Positions 27,967-36,582 of a DNA stretch of 64,000 nt are shown in pieces. The notes below the pieces were generated by a model. That model searched no databases. It saw only the letters and a list, made by a program, of their open reading frames with translations, and was not told the origin of the DNA. The stretch comes from Deinococcus indicus (GTDB lineage: Bacteria > Deinococcota > Deinococci > Deinococcales > Deinococcaceae). Location of the stretch: contig NZ_NHMK01000010.1 of NCBI RefSeq assembly GCF_002198095.1, positions 186,001-250,000 of the forward strand, in the 5' to 3' direction. Each line of letters begins with the position of its first letter. Position 1 is the first letter of the stretch. The position numbers and the translations under genes were made by a program.

Positions 27967-29888
27967 CCGCCCGGGCGCCGTTGCGCCTCCTGATCGTCGA
28001 GGACAGCCCGGAAGACGCGGCCATGTACGGCCACCACCTGCGAGGCTGGGATGCCTTCGAGATCAGAACCCGCGTCGAAGCTCTCGGAGAAGACGCCATG
28101 AAGGCCCTGAGTGAGTGGGCACCCGACGCACTACTGCTCGACTACCGGTTGCCGGACATGACCGGTCTGGAATTCCTGCAGGACGCCGAGCCTGATTGCG
28201 CTGTCATCGTCCTGACCGGCGTCGGGGACGAACAGGTGGCGGTGCAGGCCATACAGCTTGGCGCTCAGGATTACCTTGTCAAAGGGCGCCTGACGGCCGA
28301 ACAACTGAGGCAATCCCTGAACCGGGCGCTGAACACCCATCTGCTGGAACGTGAGTTACGCCGGTCGCAGGAGCGCACAGCCACGATCCTGGGATCCATC
28401 ACGGACGGGTTCCTGAGCTTCGGACCGGATGGTCAGCTGGAAGAACTGAACAGCGCCGCAGCTGAACTGCTCGGAACTCAGTTACCCATGCCCGGTCCGC
28501 CGTTCGCGTGGGACAGCAGCGGCGCCTTCGCAAGTGCCATGCGACGCGCGCAGGACAGTGGCGAATTCACCACAGCTGAAGTGCCCGTGGACAGCACCCA
28601 CCGCTGGCTGCACGCGCGGCTGTATCCCTCGGACGCCGGCCTGACTGCCTATCTGTATGACGTCACTGACCGCCGCCAGGCCGAGCAACGGGCGAACAGG
28701 CAGTCAGAGCAGCTCCAGCAGTTGTACGACGCGGCCGTTACCCTGAACACCGTCCGGGAACGTCAGGACGTCCTGAACGCAGCCCTGCAGATCAGCCGCG
28801 ACCTGCTCGGCACGGATCAGATCGTGCTGGCCGTTCCCGGTGATGTATTGGGTGCGTGGCAGTTCAGTGGCCTGACCGATCCGGCTTCCGACGATCTGCG
28901 GCGTCTGATGATGGCAGTGACGCCGGACGTGACTGACGTCGTCCGGGATGGCTATTGGACGGCGCTTCCACTCGTGCGCGACACGGATGGAACAGGTTAC
29001 CCAGGGGTCCTGCTGGGCGTGCTGGCCATTCTCAACCCAGGCGATCCACTGGACCGCGATAGGGAAACGTTGCTTCTGACGCTGGGACAACTCCTCTCTG
29101 ACGCCCTGACACGCTCGGCGCTGGTCGAAGCGGACCGTGAGCACCGTGAATACCTGGAGGAGCGGGTGCAGGCCCGCACGGCCGCGCTGGAGCGCAGCAA
29201 CCGCGAACTCGAGCAGTTCGCGTACGTCGCCAGTCACGACCTGAAAGAACCGTTACGGACAATCAGTTCCTTCACGCAACTGTTGCAGAGCCGCTACGGA
29301 CCTCAACTCGACGAGCGGGCCCGGCGCTACATCGACATTACGGTAGCGGGAGCCCAGCGGATGTCCACCCTCATTGAGGACGTTCTGGCTGTCAGCCGCC
29401 TGAACACCCAGCCGAGCGTGCCGACCCTCAGTGACCTGAATGCCATAACCGCGAACGTCACCGCTCAGTGGGAGCCTCTGATCCACCAGACCGGCGCTCA
29501 GATTCAGGTGGGGCCGCTGCCACGGCTGATGGTGGACCCCACCCAGTTTACGCAGTTACTTCAGCATCTGATCGGCAACGCGCTGAAATTCCGCCGCGAA
29601 GGCACGCCCCCGCGGGTCCACCTGAGTGCCCGGCCGCACCCGGACGGCTGGCAGTTCACGGTCAGCGACAACGGCATCGGCATCGACCCGGCGTACTTCG
29701 AACGGGTGTTCGTGATTTTCCAGCGTTTGCACACCCGCGACCACTACCAGGGCAACGGCATCGGCCTGGCCCTGTGCCGCAAGATCGTCGAGGGACGTGG
29801 CGGCACCATCTGGCTGGCCGGTAACGCACAGGGCGGCACGGACGTGCATTTCACGGTTCCCTTCCAGTCGGGCGACACAGCGCCCTGA
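27963..29888 (+). CDS. Receiver-PAS-GAF hybrid histidine kinase of the phytochrome operon
   Basis: A 641-residue protein from a GTG overlapping the bphR stop. An N-terminal receiver domain has Asp 60 ([10 protein letters not shown]) and YLVKGRL. PAS-like (about 135-235) and GAF-like (about 250-390) regions follow, then HisKA with His 425 ([13 protein letters not shown]) and an HATPase with [16 protein letters not shown] and [11 protein letters not shown]. Its HisKA and ATPase phrases are very close to those of bphP, which suggests that the kinase cores share a recent origin. An N-terminal receiver makes it a likely downstream partner in a light-driven phosphorelay; direct transfer from BphP is inference. 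Confidence 0.88.
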   Translation: MTARAPLRLLIVEDSPEDAAMYGHHLRGWDAFEIRTRVEALGEDAMKALSEWAPDALLLDYRLPDMTGLEFLQDAEPDCAVIVLTGVGDEQVAVQAIQLGAQDYLVKGRLTAEQLRQSLNRALNTHLLERELRRSQERTATILGSITDGFLSFGPDGQLEELNSAAAELLGTQLPMPGPPFAWDSSGAFASAMRRAQDSGEFTTAEVPVDSTHRWLHARLYPSDAGLTAYLYDVTDRRQAEQRANRQSEQLQQLYDAAVTLNTVRERQDVLNAALQISRDLLGTDQIVLAVPGDVLGAWQFSGLTDPASDDLRRLMMAVTPDVTDVVRDGYWTALPLVRDTDGTGYPGVLLGVLAILNPGDPLDRDRETLLLTLGQLLSDALTRSALVEADREHREYLEERVQARTAALERSNRELEQFAYVASHDLKEPLRTISSFTQLLQSRYGPQLDERARRYIDITVAGAQRMSTLIEDVLAVSRLNTQPSVPTLSDLNAITANVTAQWEPLIHQTGAQIQVGPLPRLMVDPTQFTQLLQHLIGNALKFRREGTPPRVHLSARPHPDGWQFTVSDNGIGIDPAYFERVFVIFQRLHTRDHYQGNGIGLALCRKIVEGRGGTIWLAGNAQGGTDVHFTVPFQSGDTAP

Positions 29889-29900
29889 GCGCAGGACGGA

Positions 29901-30272
29901 TCAGGTGCCCAGCGTCGCCGTGACCCGTTCCAGCAGTTCCATCGGACTGAACGGCTTGATCAGGTAGGCGTCCGCGCCAGCCTCCTGCCCGGCCTGCAGG
30001 TCGGCACGCTGCGCGCGGGCCGTGACCAGGATCACCGGCACGTGCCGCAGCGCCGGGTCGGCCTTCACCGCCGCGCACACCTGATACCCGTCGAGTTCAC
30101 CAGGCATCATCACGTCCAGGATGATCAGGTCCGGCCGGTGACGGCGCGCCCCGGCGAGCGCCTGCACGCCGTCCTCGGCCTCGATGACCGTGAACGGGCC
30201 GCCCAGCAGGGTCATGCGGATCAGTTTGCGGAGGTCCGCGTGGTCGTCGGCAATCAAGATGGTTCGGTTCAT
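29901..30272 (-). CDS. Single-domain response regulator
   Basis: A 123-residue receiver domain: TILIADDHADLRK, phospho-acceptor Asp 53 (LIILDVMMPGELDG), LVTARA and YLIKPFSP. It has no output domain, so it signals by protein contact or acts as a phosphate shuttle. Its ATG overlaps the stop of the kinase gene upstream on the minus strand (ATGA), making them a cognate pair. It converges on the phytochrome operon with only 12 bases between the stops and no visible terminator. Confidence 0.92.
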   Translation of the reverse strand: MNRTILIADDHADLRKLIRMTLLGGPFTVIEAEDGVQALAGARRHRPDLIILDVMMPGELDGYQVCAAVKADPALRHVPVILVTARAQRADLQAGQEAGADAYLIKPFSPMELLERVTATLGT

Positions 30273-33172
30273 GGGTGGCCTGCCTGTGCCGGGACTGAAC
30301 CTGCCGCGCCCCCGGCAGGCGCCGCGGCAGGAAACGAGAGAGTAACGGCGGTCCCCTGCCCCGGAACGCTCGTCAGGGTCGCCTCGCCCCCATGACAGCG
30401 CATGATCTCCTGCACCAGACTGAGCCCCAGACCGGTGCCCGGAATGCGGCCGGACGTGTCGGCCCGGTAGAAACGTTCGAAGGCGCGGCGGGCCTGATCG
30501 GCAGTCATGCCGACGCCCCGGTCGGTCACGCGGACCGTCACCGCTGCGCCCGGCGCGGCCGCCACCTGAACGTGGACGTCCCCGCCGCCGGGGGAGTACT
30601 TGAAAGCGTTCGAGAGGACGTTCCCAAGCGCCTGCTGGAACTTCGCGGCGTCCACCCGGACGTTCAGGTCGTCCGGGACGCTCAGGTGCAGGCGCTCCGT
30701 GTCGCCGGGGGGCGTGAAGGCCCGCGCCGCGCCGCGCACCAGCGGCGCGAGCGGCTGCTCCAGAAACTCGAAGTCCTGCCGGTCGCGCGCCTCGATCCGC
30801 GCGAGGTCCAGCAGTTCGCCCAGCAGGACGATCAGACGGCCCGCCTGGCGGTAGATGGTGTCCAGCAGGTCGCGGGTGGTGTCCGCGTCCAGCGAGCGGG
30901 TCAGGAGCAGTTCCGTGAACCCGTAGATGCTGGTCATCGGCGTGCGCAGTTCATGGGCAGCCGTGGACAGGAACTCGCTCTTCATGAGGCTGATCTCCGC
31001 TTCCGGCGTGATGTCCCGGAAGTACATGACGCGGCCCAGCGCTTCTCCGTCGCGGCCTTTCATGACGCGCGTGGCGCGTTTCAGCACGCGCCGGGCCGGG
31101 CAGGCGACCTGCACGGCGTCCCCACCCAGGCCCGCCAGCGGCACGGCCTCGCTGCGCGCGACCAGCAGCGCTTCCAGTTCCGCCTCGTCCAGGCCCGCCA
31201 GTTCGGCGGCGCTCAGGCCGGTCAGCCGCTCGAAGGCGGGATTGGACTCGGTGATCCGGCCGTCCGGGCCGAAGGTCACGAACCCGTCCGGACTGACCTT
31301 GAACACCGAGTCGAGCTGCACGGTCCGATCCCGCAGTTGCGCCTCCGCTGCGCGGCGCTCCGTGATGTCCCGCAGGAACCCGGCGTACACGGGTGGGACG
31401 GTCGGGAGGCGCACGACGCTCAACTCCACCGGGAATTCCTGCCCGTCCGCGCGGCAGGCGAACAGTTCCAGCCGCTGCCCGAGCATGCGGTCCGGTCCGC
31501 CGCCTCTCACGCGTTCCATGCCGAGCGTATGCGCCTGTCGCATACCGGGCGGCACGATCAGCTGCGCCATGGGCTGACCGATCGCGCTGGCCTGCGGAAG
31601 GGCGAAGATCTGCTCGGCCGCCGGGTTGAATTCCGTGATGACGCCCCGCTCGTCACTGGTGATGATGGCGTCCAGCGACGCGCCGACGATCGCCTTCAGG
31701 CGGGCCTCGCTGGAGCGCAGGAGGGTGCCCGCCTGCTCCCGTTCGGCGTGCGTCTCGGCCCACTGTCCGATCAGGCGTAGGTAATCCTCGTCGGCCGCGC
31801 TGAACGGTAAGTCCAGAGAATCACGCTGGAAGATCAGCACGCCGCGCGTTTCGCCGCCGACCCGGACCGGCACCGTGCATACCTGCCCGTTCCCGCAGTG
31901 TCGTCCGTCTGGCCCGGACCGTGCGGCGCAGTCGAGCAGGCCTGCCCGAACTTGCAGGTCCTCCGGATCCACCGGTCCGACCAGCAGCGTCAACCGCCAT
32001 GAGGTGCCGTCCGGCACGGCGTACGCACCCACGCCACCGAATGCGTCCCGGCCGAGCTGGAGCAGCCGCGTCAGCGTCCAGTTCAGTTCCGCGTCACCCG
32101 GGCCGCTGCCTGCACCGGGGCCCGGCGCGGCCACCACGTCATACAGCGCCCGCAGGCGCGCCTGGGCACGCTTCAGGTCCGTCAGGTCCGTCAGAACGGC
32201 AATCTGCCCGCCGGTCGTGCGGGCCACGGCTGTCACGAGTACCTGCCGCTCCTGCCCGTCCGGACGGCGCAGCACGACCTCCGCCACGCGCCGGCCAGTT
32301 CCGTCCGCCGGCCAGGGATTCAGATCCGGCAGCACGCGGTCGACCGGCTCACCCAGCAGTTCCGCCTGCGCCCGTTCCACCAGCGCCGCGAAGGCCGGGT
32401 TCACGTACGAGAACTGCCCGTCCGCGTCGGTCACGATCAGGCCCTCCCCCATGGTTTCCGTGAGCTGCACCGCGAAATCCCGTTCGCGCTGCGCTTCGGC
32501 CTGAGCGGCCCGTAACGCTTCGGCGCCCCGCTCCAGTTCCGCCCGCGCCCGCTCAGCTTCACGGGTCCGTCTGACCTCTGTCGCCAGCGCCCGCGCGGCA
32601 TTGCGCAGCAGTGACGACACGGTGAAAACGCTGAGGATCACCAGCAACGCCCCCAGGCCCGTCAGGGTCCGTTCTGCCGCGCGAAGGTTCGCGGCAATGC
32701 CGCTGCGCTGACGATCCAGTGCCTGCAGGGCCGCCGTGTACGTCCGTAACGCTACACCCATCACGGCCTCCATCTGCTCGACACCGCCGGCCCTACTCAG
32801 GCGCGCCGGCGTGAACGCCTGCACAGTTTCCACCGTGCGCTGCAGGGCGTCGCGCTCCACTGCAGACAACTGATCCACGAGCCGCTCGTCCGCCACGACC
32901 TGCCCCTTGGACTGCAGAATGGCAAGTGGCACCTCCAGTTGCGCGGCTGTAGCTCCGCGCGCGACCAGGACCTGCACCTCGGCCGTCTGCCGCACGAACT
33001 CCGAGAACGACCACCCGGTGATGGACGCTCCGGACAGTTGCGCCACGCGGTTGAGGTGCACGAACGTGAATGCGAAACTCCCGGCGGTCAGCACGACCAC
33101 CGCCGCCAGCAGCAGACTGAGCGGCGCGGCCCACCCGCCCCGCCCTGCCTTCCGGTTCAGCAGGCCCCGCAC
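30269..33172 (-). CDS. Membrane histidine kinase with extracytoplasmic sensor and multiple PAS domains
   Basis: A 967-residue protein. Two membrane helices (about 15-40 and 168-190) enclose an extracytoplasmic helical domain of about 125 residues. Then come a coiled-coil linker, a PAS domain (about 235-345), a GAF-like segment holding a Cys cluster (LLDCAARSGPDGRHCGNGQVC, residues about 415-435), two further PAS domains, HisKA with His 740 (TAAHELRTPM) and an HATPase with NAFKYSPGG and GTGLGLSLV. The upstream lipoprotein gene is only three bases away and the response-regulator gene overlaps its stop, so the three form one signalling unit. The Cys cluster could bind a metal but may simply be structural. 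Confidence 0.88.
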   Translation of the reverse strand: MRGLLNRKAGRGGWAAPLSLLLAAVVVLTAGSFAFTFVHLNRVAQLSGASITGWSFSEFVRQTAEVQVLVARGATAAQLEVPLAILQSKGQVVADERLVDQLSAVERDALQRTVETVQAFTPARLSRAGGVEQMEAVMGVALRTYTAALQALDRQRSGIAANLRAAERTLTGLGALLVILSVFTVSSLLRNAARALATEVRRTREAERARAELERGAEALRAAQAEAQRERDFAVQLTETMGEGLIVTDADGQFSYVNPAFAALVERAQAELLGEPVDRVLPDLNPWPADGTGRRVAEVVLRRPDGQERQVLVTAVARTTGGQIAVLTDLTDLKRAQARLRALYDVVAAPGPGAGSGPGDAELNWTLTRLLQLGRDAFGGVGAYAVPDGTSWRLTLLVGPVDPEDLQVRAGLLDCAARSGPDGRHCGNGQVCTVPVRVGGETRGVLIFQRDSLDLPFSAADEDYLRLIGQWAETHAEREQAGTLLRSSEARLKAIVGASLDAIITSDERGVITEFNPAAEQIFALPQASAIGQPMAQLIVPPGMRQAHTLGMERVRGGGPDRMLGQRLELFACRADGQEFPVELSVVRLPTVPPVYAGFLRDITERRAAEAQLRDRTVQLDSVFKVSPDGFVTFGPDGRITESNPAFERLTGLSAAELAGLDEAELEALLVARSEAVPLAGLGGDAVQVACPARRVLKRATRVMKGRDGEALGRVMYFRDITPEAEISLMKSEFLSTAAHELRTPMTSIYGFTELLLTRSLDADTTRDLLDTIYRQAGRLIVLLGELLDLARIEARDRQDFEFLEQPLAPLVRGAARAFTPPGDTERLHLSVPDDLNVRVDAAKFQQALGNVLSNAFKYSPGGGDVHVQVAAAPGAAVTVRVTDRGVGMTADQARRAFERFYRADTSGRIPGTGLGLSLVQEIMRCHGGEATLTSVPGQGTAVTLSFPAAAPAGGAAGSVPAQAGHP

Positions 33173-33175
33173 CGC

Positions 33176-33691
33176 TCAATCCGTGCGTTCCGTGATGCCC
33201 ATCATCTGCCACACCCACGCGGCGTTGTAGACGGTCGGGTCGAGCTTGAAGGCGTGATACGGGAAGGTCAGGTACACCGGCCCGTAATTCCGGAGTTCCA
33301 GCAGTTCCCCTCCAGATTTGAGTGCCACGATCACCGGCACGTCCCGCAGCGGCCCCAGCTTCAGGTCGGTGGCGTACCGGTCGTGCGCCGTCAGGTGCAG
33401 CGTCGCGTCCGGCGCGATACCGGCCGCGTCCAGCACGCTGCTCAGAAGCGGTCCCGTGTACTCATGCACTTCGTTCTTGCGGGACGGATCGGGCGTCGTG
33501 AAACTCACCAGTCCCAGCGCCGCCAATTGCGCCCGGGTGAACGTCACGGCCTTCCCGGATGCGGGCGTGACCGTCAGGACCACCGGCCCGGCCGCTGACA
33601 GTTCCGGATCCGGGCCGACCTTCACGTAGGGCGCCGGCCCGGACTGGCAGGCGCATAGCAGCAGCAGGGGGAACATGCGGATGGCATTCAT
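33176..33691 (-). CDS. Lipoprotein with sulfite-oxidase/YedY-like fold lacking the Mo-ligating Cys
   Basis: A 171-residue protein from ATG 33691, preceded by GGAGG. MNAIRMFPLLLLCAC is a lipoprotein signal. The mature part, with FTRAQLAALGLVSF, EYTGPLLSSVLDAAGI, LTAHDRYATDLKL and VYNAAWVWQMMGI, reads like a shortened molybdopterin oxidoreductase domain of the SUOX/YedY group. After the lipid-anchored Cys there is no cysteine at all, so the thiolate ligand of molybdenum is missing. It is therefore probably a binding or sensing module rather than an oxidoreductase. It sits three bases upstream of a kinase with an extracytoplasmic domain, which it may inform. Confidence 0.75.
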   Translation of the reverse strand: MNAIRMFPLLLLCACQSGPAPYVKVGPDPELSAAGPVVLTVTPASGKAVTFTRAQLAALGLVSFTTPDPSRKNEVHEYTGPLLSSVLDAAGIAPDATLHLTAHDRYATDLKLGPLRDVPVIVALKSGGELLELRNYGPVYLTFPYHAFKLDPTVYNAAWVWQMMGITERTD

Positions 33692-33834
33692 GATCCTGAA
33701 ACCTCCCCACACACCCGCGCGGGGCGTGTTCCGGCCATCGTGACAGCCGGACTCCTACGCTTTTCTTGCAGGCTTCCGGCCGGTGCCAGATTCCTGGGAC
33801 GCCGGTTGAAAGACTCCTGCACGAGTCCCGCGCG

Positions 33835-33840
33835 TACGCT
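33835..33840 (+). promoter_or_regulatory. Leaderless -10 box (TACGCT) for the second HD-GYP gene
   Basis: TACGCT is followed by six bases and ATG 33847. A TTGAAA lies upstream at 33806 but is too far away for normal -35 spacing. Confidence 0.5.
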
Positions 33841-33846
33841 GACGGC

Positions 33847-34656
33847 ATGACCCCGCGCGACCCGACCCCACCCACCGGAACGGACGCCGTGACGGACGCT
33901 CCGGTCGGTACCAGCGCGGAGGTTCCGCAGGCCGGTCAGGACAGCCCGGCACCGGTCACGCCCGAACACGACGCGCTGTACACCGCGCAACTTGAACGGT
34001 ACGCCGCCGAGTTCGGCACGCTGTACCTGAAGTACCGCCAGCAGACGGCAGAACTGGAAACCGCAACCCGCGCCGTCGTCCACGCGTTCGTGGTGGCGCT
34101 CGGCGCGCACGACCCTTACACGCGCCGTCACACCCAGCGCGTACAGGCCAGCGCCCTGACCCTGGCCCACACGCTCGGCTGGGACAGCACGAAGCTAGAA
34201 GACGTGCGCCTCGGCGCCCTGCTGCACGACATCGGTAAGACTTCAGTGTCAGACACCATCCTGCGCAAACCCGGCCGTCTGACCGACGCGGAGTTCCAGT
34301 CGATCACGCAGCATCCCGTCATCGGCGCGCACATGATCGCCGGTTTTCCCGCGCTGACCATCGCCCGCCCATTCGTCCTGCACCACCACGAACGCTGGGA
34401 TGGACGCGGCTACCCCGACCGCCTCGCCGGAACGGACATTCCCGTGCAGGGTCGCCTGCTGGCCGTCGTGGACGCAGTGGACGCCATGCTGACCGACCGT
34501 CCCTACCGGCAGGCGTTGAGTGTCAATCAGGTCACGCAGGAACTGCTGCGCGGCCGCGACCACCAGTTCGACCCGGACATGATCGAAGCGTTCCTCGACT
34601 CCGGCGCGCTGGACCTGTACCGCCCCGACACCACAGACGGTTCCAGCCACGACTGA
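33847..34656 (+). CDS. HD-GYP phosphodiesterase without recognisable sensor domain
   Basis: A 269-residue protein. The first 50 residues are Pro/Thr/Ala-rich and look disordered, then a short helix leads into the HD-GYP domain: GAHDPYTRRHTQRV, the HD pair at residues 127-128 (LLHDIGKTSVS), QHPVIGAHMI, HHHERWDGRGYP (GYP at about 188-190) and VVDAVDAMLTDRPYR. All metal and substrate positions look intact, so c-di-GMP hydrolysis is expected. The start was fixed by the leaderless -10 box. It stands alone; its TGA runs directly into a pair of repeat elements. Confidence 0.88.
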   Translation: MTPRDPTPPTGTDAVTDAPVGTSAEVPQAGQDSPAPVTPEHDALYTAQLERYAAEFGTLYLKYRQQTAELETATRAVVHAFVVALGAHDPYTRRHTQRVQASALTLAHTLGWDSTKLEDVRLGALLHDIGKTSVSDTILRKPGRLTDAEFQSITQHPVIGAHMIAGFPALTIARPFVLHHHERWDGRGYPDRLAGTDIPVQGRLLAVVDAVDAMLTDRPYRQALSVNQVTQELLRGRDHQFDPDMIEAFLDSGALDLYRPDTTDGSSHD

Positions 34657-34791
34657 AACGGACTCGGATTGAACGGGCTGCAAAGCCCATTCAACCCGAG
34701 CGGATGCGAGAAGGAGAGAAACGGGTTCCGGACGTGGAGCCGGCAATCCGGTGACGTTCCGGATTGTTGGCGAAACAAACGGAACCCGTAT
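34656..34791. repeat. Dispersed repeat, copy E1
   Basis: A 136-bp copy oriented like B and D. The left end is eroded to AAACGGACTC and the right end reads GGAACCCGTAT. The CAATCCGG-N7-CCGGATTG internal hairpin and GGCGAAACAAACGG are intact. A second, internally deleted copy follows directly. Confidence 0.8.
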
Positions 34792-34793
34792 GG

Positions 34794-34896
34794 CACGGAC
34801 ACCGGTTGAACGGGCCTGCAAAGCCCGCTGGGTCCGACCGGATGCGACCCGTAGAGCTACCCCGCAGAGCAGGAGAGAAACGGGCCGAAGCGGTAT
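34794..34896. repeat. Dispersed repeat, copy E2 (internally deleted)
   Basis: About 100 bp matching the left two thirds of the element: ACGGACACCGGTTGAACGGG, the GGCCTGCAAAGCCC hairpin and AGGAGAGAAACGGG. It then jumps to a short right end GCGGTAT. The GACGTTCCGGATTGTTGGCG part is missing. It abuts the permease stop. Confidence 0.7.
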
Positions 34897-35720
34897 CAGC
34901 CCTGGTTTCCCCGGTAGGCCCAGCCGGTCAGGCGGGATTCGATCAGCGCAAAGACCGCGTACAGCAGCACGCCCATGGCGCTGACCAGCAGCACGCCGCC
35001 GAACACCAGCGGCACCTGGAAGGAGCTGGCGGCCTGGTTCATCATCACGCCGATCCCCTTGTTGCTGGCGGCCAGTTCGCTGATGATGCTGCCCACGAAC
35101 GCCAGCGTGACCGCGACTTTCAGGGACGCGAAGAAGTACGGCAGGGCGCGCGGCAGGCTCACCTTGGAAAAGACCTCCCAGGGTGAAGCGCCCAGCGCCC
35201 GCAGCAGTTCGCGCGGTTCGGGCTCTACCGTGGCGAGGCCGGTGGCGACGTTCACGACCACCGGGAAGAACGAGATCAGGAACGCGGTCAGCACGGCCGG
35301 GACGGGTCCCACGCCGAACCAGATGACCAGGACCGGCACCAGCGCCGCCTTGGGCACGGCGTTGAAGCCGATCAGCAGCGGGTACAGCGCCTGATACGCC
35401 GTGCGGTTCAGGCCCACCAGGGCGCCCAGCGCCACGCCCAGCACGACGCTGAGCGCGAAGCCGATCAGGGTGGTCGTCAGCGTCTGCCCGGCGTGCCCCG
35501 CCACGGCCGGCGCAAACTGGAAGATGGACGCGACCGACGCGCTGGGCGTGGGCAGGATGAACGGCGGGATGCTGAACAGTTGGCACGCCAGTTCCCAAAC
35601 GGCGAAGAACGCCAGGATCGCCAGGGTGGGCGGCACAAGCGGGCGCAGTCTGGCCAGGGTGGCGGGCGGCAGGGCGCGCGGCACCGGGGCCACGCCGGGC
35701 GTTCCGGTTTCCAGACTCAC
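34896..35720 (-). CDS. ABC transporter permease, SsuC/TauC/ThiX type
   Basis: A 274-residue protein from GTG 35720, six membrane segments. The permease-ATPase contact loop is ELLRALGASPWEVFSKVSLPRALPYF, a clear EAA motif of the nitrate/sulfonate/taurine/pyrimidine-precursor class. LLIGFNAVPKAALVPVLVIWFG is also class-specific. It is the last gene of a minus-strand run with an ATPase and a binding protein, which itself follows the urea importer genes. The substrate is unknown; see the binding-protein entry. Confidence 0.9.
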   Translation of the reverse strand: MSLETGTPGVAPVPRALPPATLARLRPLVPPTLAILAFFAVWELACQLFSIPPFILPTPSASVASIFQFAPAVAGHAGQTLTTTLIGFALSVVLGVALGALVGLNRTAYQALYPLLIGFNAVPKAALVPVLVIWFGVGPVPAVLTAFLISFFPVVVNVATGLATVEPEPRELLRALGASPWEVFSKVSLPRALPYFFASLKVAVTLAFVGSIISELAASNKGIGVMMNQAASSFQVPLVFGGVLLVSAMGVLLYAVFALIESRLTGWAYRGNQG

Positions 35721-35730
35721 GGCAGTACCT

Positions 35731-36582
35731 TCACGAGACAGCCTCCATGAGTTCCTCGGCGCGGATGGGCGAGCGCAGGCCGCCCACGCGGGCGCGCAGG
35801 TCGTGGATCACGTCCGTGAACTCGGGCGTGAAGGTCAGGTTCAGCGCGCGGGGCCGCGCGAACGGCACCTCATGCTGCGCGGTGAAGGTACCGGGCCGGG
35901 CGCTCATGACGTACACGGTGTCGGCCAGCAGCGCCGCCTCGCGCAGGTCGTGCGTGACCAGGATCACGGTGGGCCGCGCGCCCATCCACAGTGCCTGCAG
36001 GGCCAGCCACAGTTCCTCGCGGGTGAAGGCGTCCAGCGCGCTGAACGGCTCGTCCAGCAGCAGGAAGTCCGGCGCGTGGATCAGCGACCGCACGAGGTTC
36101 ACGCGCTGCTGCATCCCGCCCGACAGTTCCCACGGGTGCCTGTCCACGAAGTCGCCCAGGCCCACCGCCGACAGCAGCCGCCGCGCGCGGGCCACGTAGG
36201 GCGCGCGGTCGCGGCGGTACGCGGCCTTGTGTTTCGGGGAGACTTCCAGCGGCAGCAGCACGTTCTGCAACACCGTGCGCCACAGCAGCAGGCTGGGATT
36301 CTGGAAGGCGATCCCGGTGTTCCCGGTCGCTTTCGGGGGGGCGCCGCTGATCAGAGCCGTGCCGGACGCCGCCGGCATCAGCCCCGCCACGAGGCGCAGC
36401 AGCGTGCTCTTGCCGCAACCGGACGGGCCGACGATGGCGACGAACTCGCCCGTCCTGACCGTCAGGTTCACGTCCTGCGCGGCCAGCGTGCCGCCGGGGC
36501 CTCCGTAGCGCATGTGTACGCCGCGCAGGTCGATGGCCAGCGGCTCCGTGTTGGGCGCGGCCGTGGTGGGCGCGGCGCTCAC
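35731..36582 (-). CDS. ABC transporter ATPase, SsuB/TauB/ThiZ type
   Basis: A 283-residue protein. Walker A is GPSGCGKSTLLRL, the Q loop NPSLLLWRTV, the signature LSGGMQQRVNLVRSL, and Walker B FLLLDEPFSALD, all intact. The GTG start at 36582 overlaps the stop of the binding-protein gene (GTGA). A longer open frame reaches 37113, but it overlaps that gene deeply and was rejected. It energises the permease encoded next. Confidence 0.92.
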   Translation of the reverse strand: MSAAPTTAAPNTEPLAIDLRGVHMRYGGPGGTLAAQDVNLTVRTGEFVAIVGPSGCGKSTLLRLVAGLMPAASGTALISGAPPKATGNTGIAFQNPSLLLWRTVLQNVLLPLEVSPKHKAAYRRDRAPYVARARRLLSAVGLGDFVDRHPWELSGGMQQRVNLVRSLIHAPDFLLLDEPFSALDAFTREELWLALQALWMGARPTVILVTHDLREAALLADTVYVMSARPGTFTAQHEVPFARPRALNLTFTPEFTDVIHDLRARVGGLRSPIRAEELMEAVS

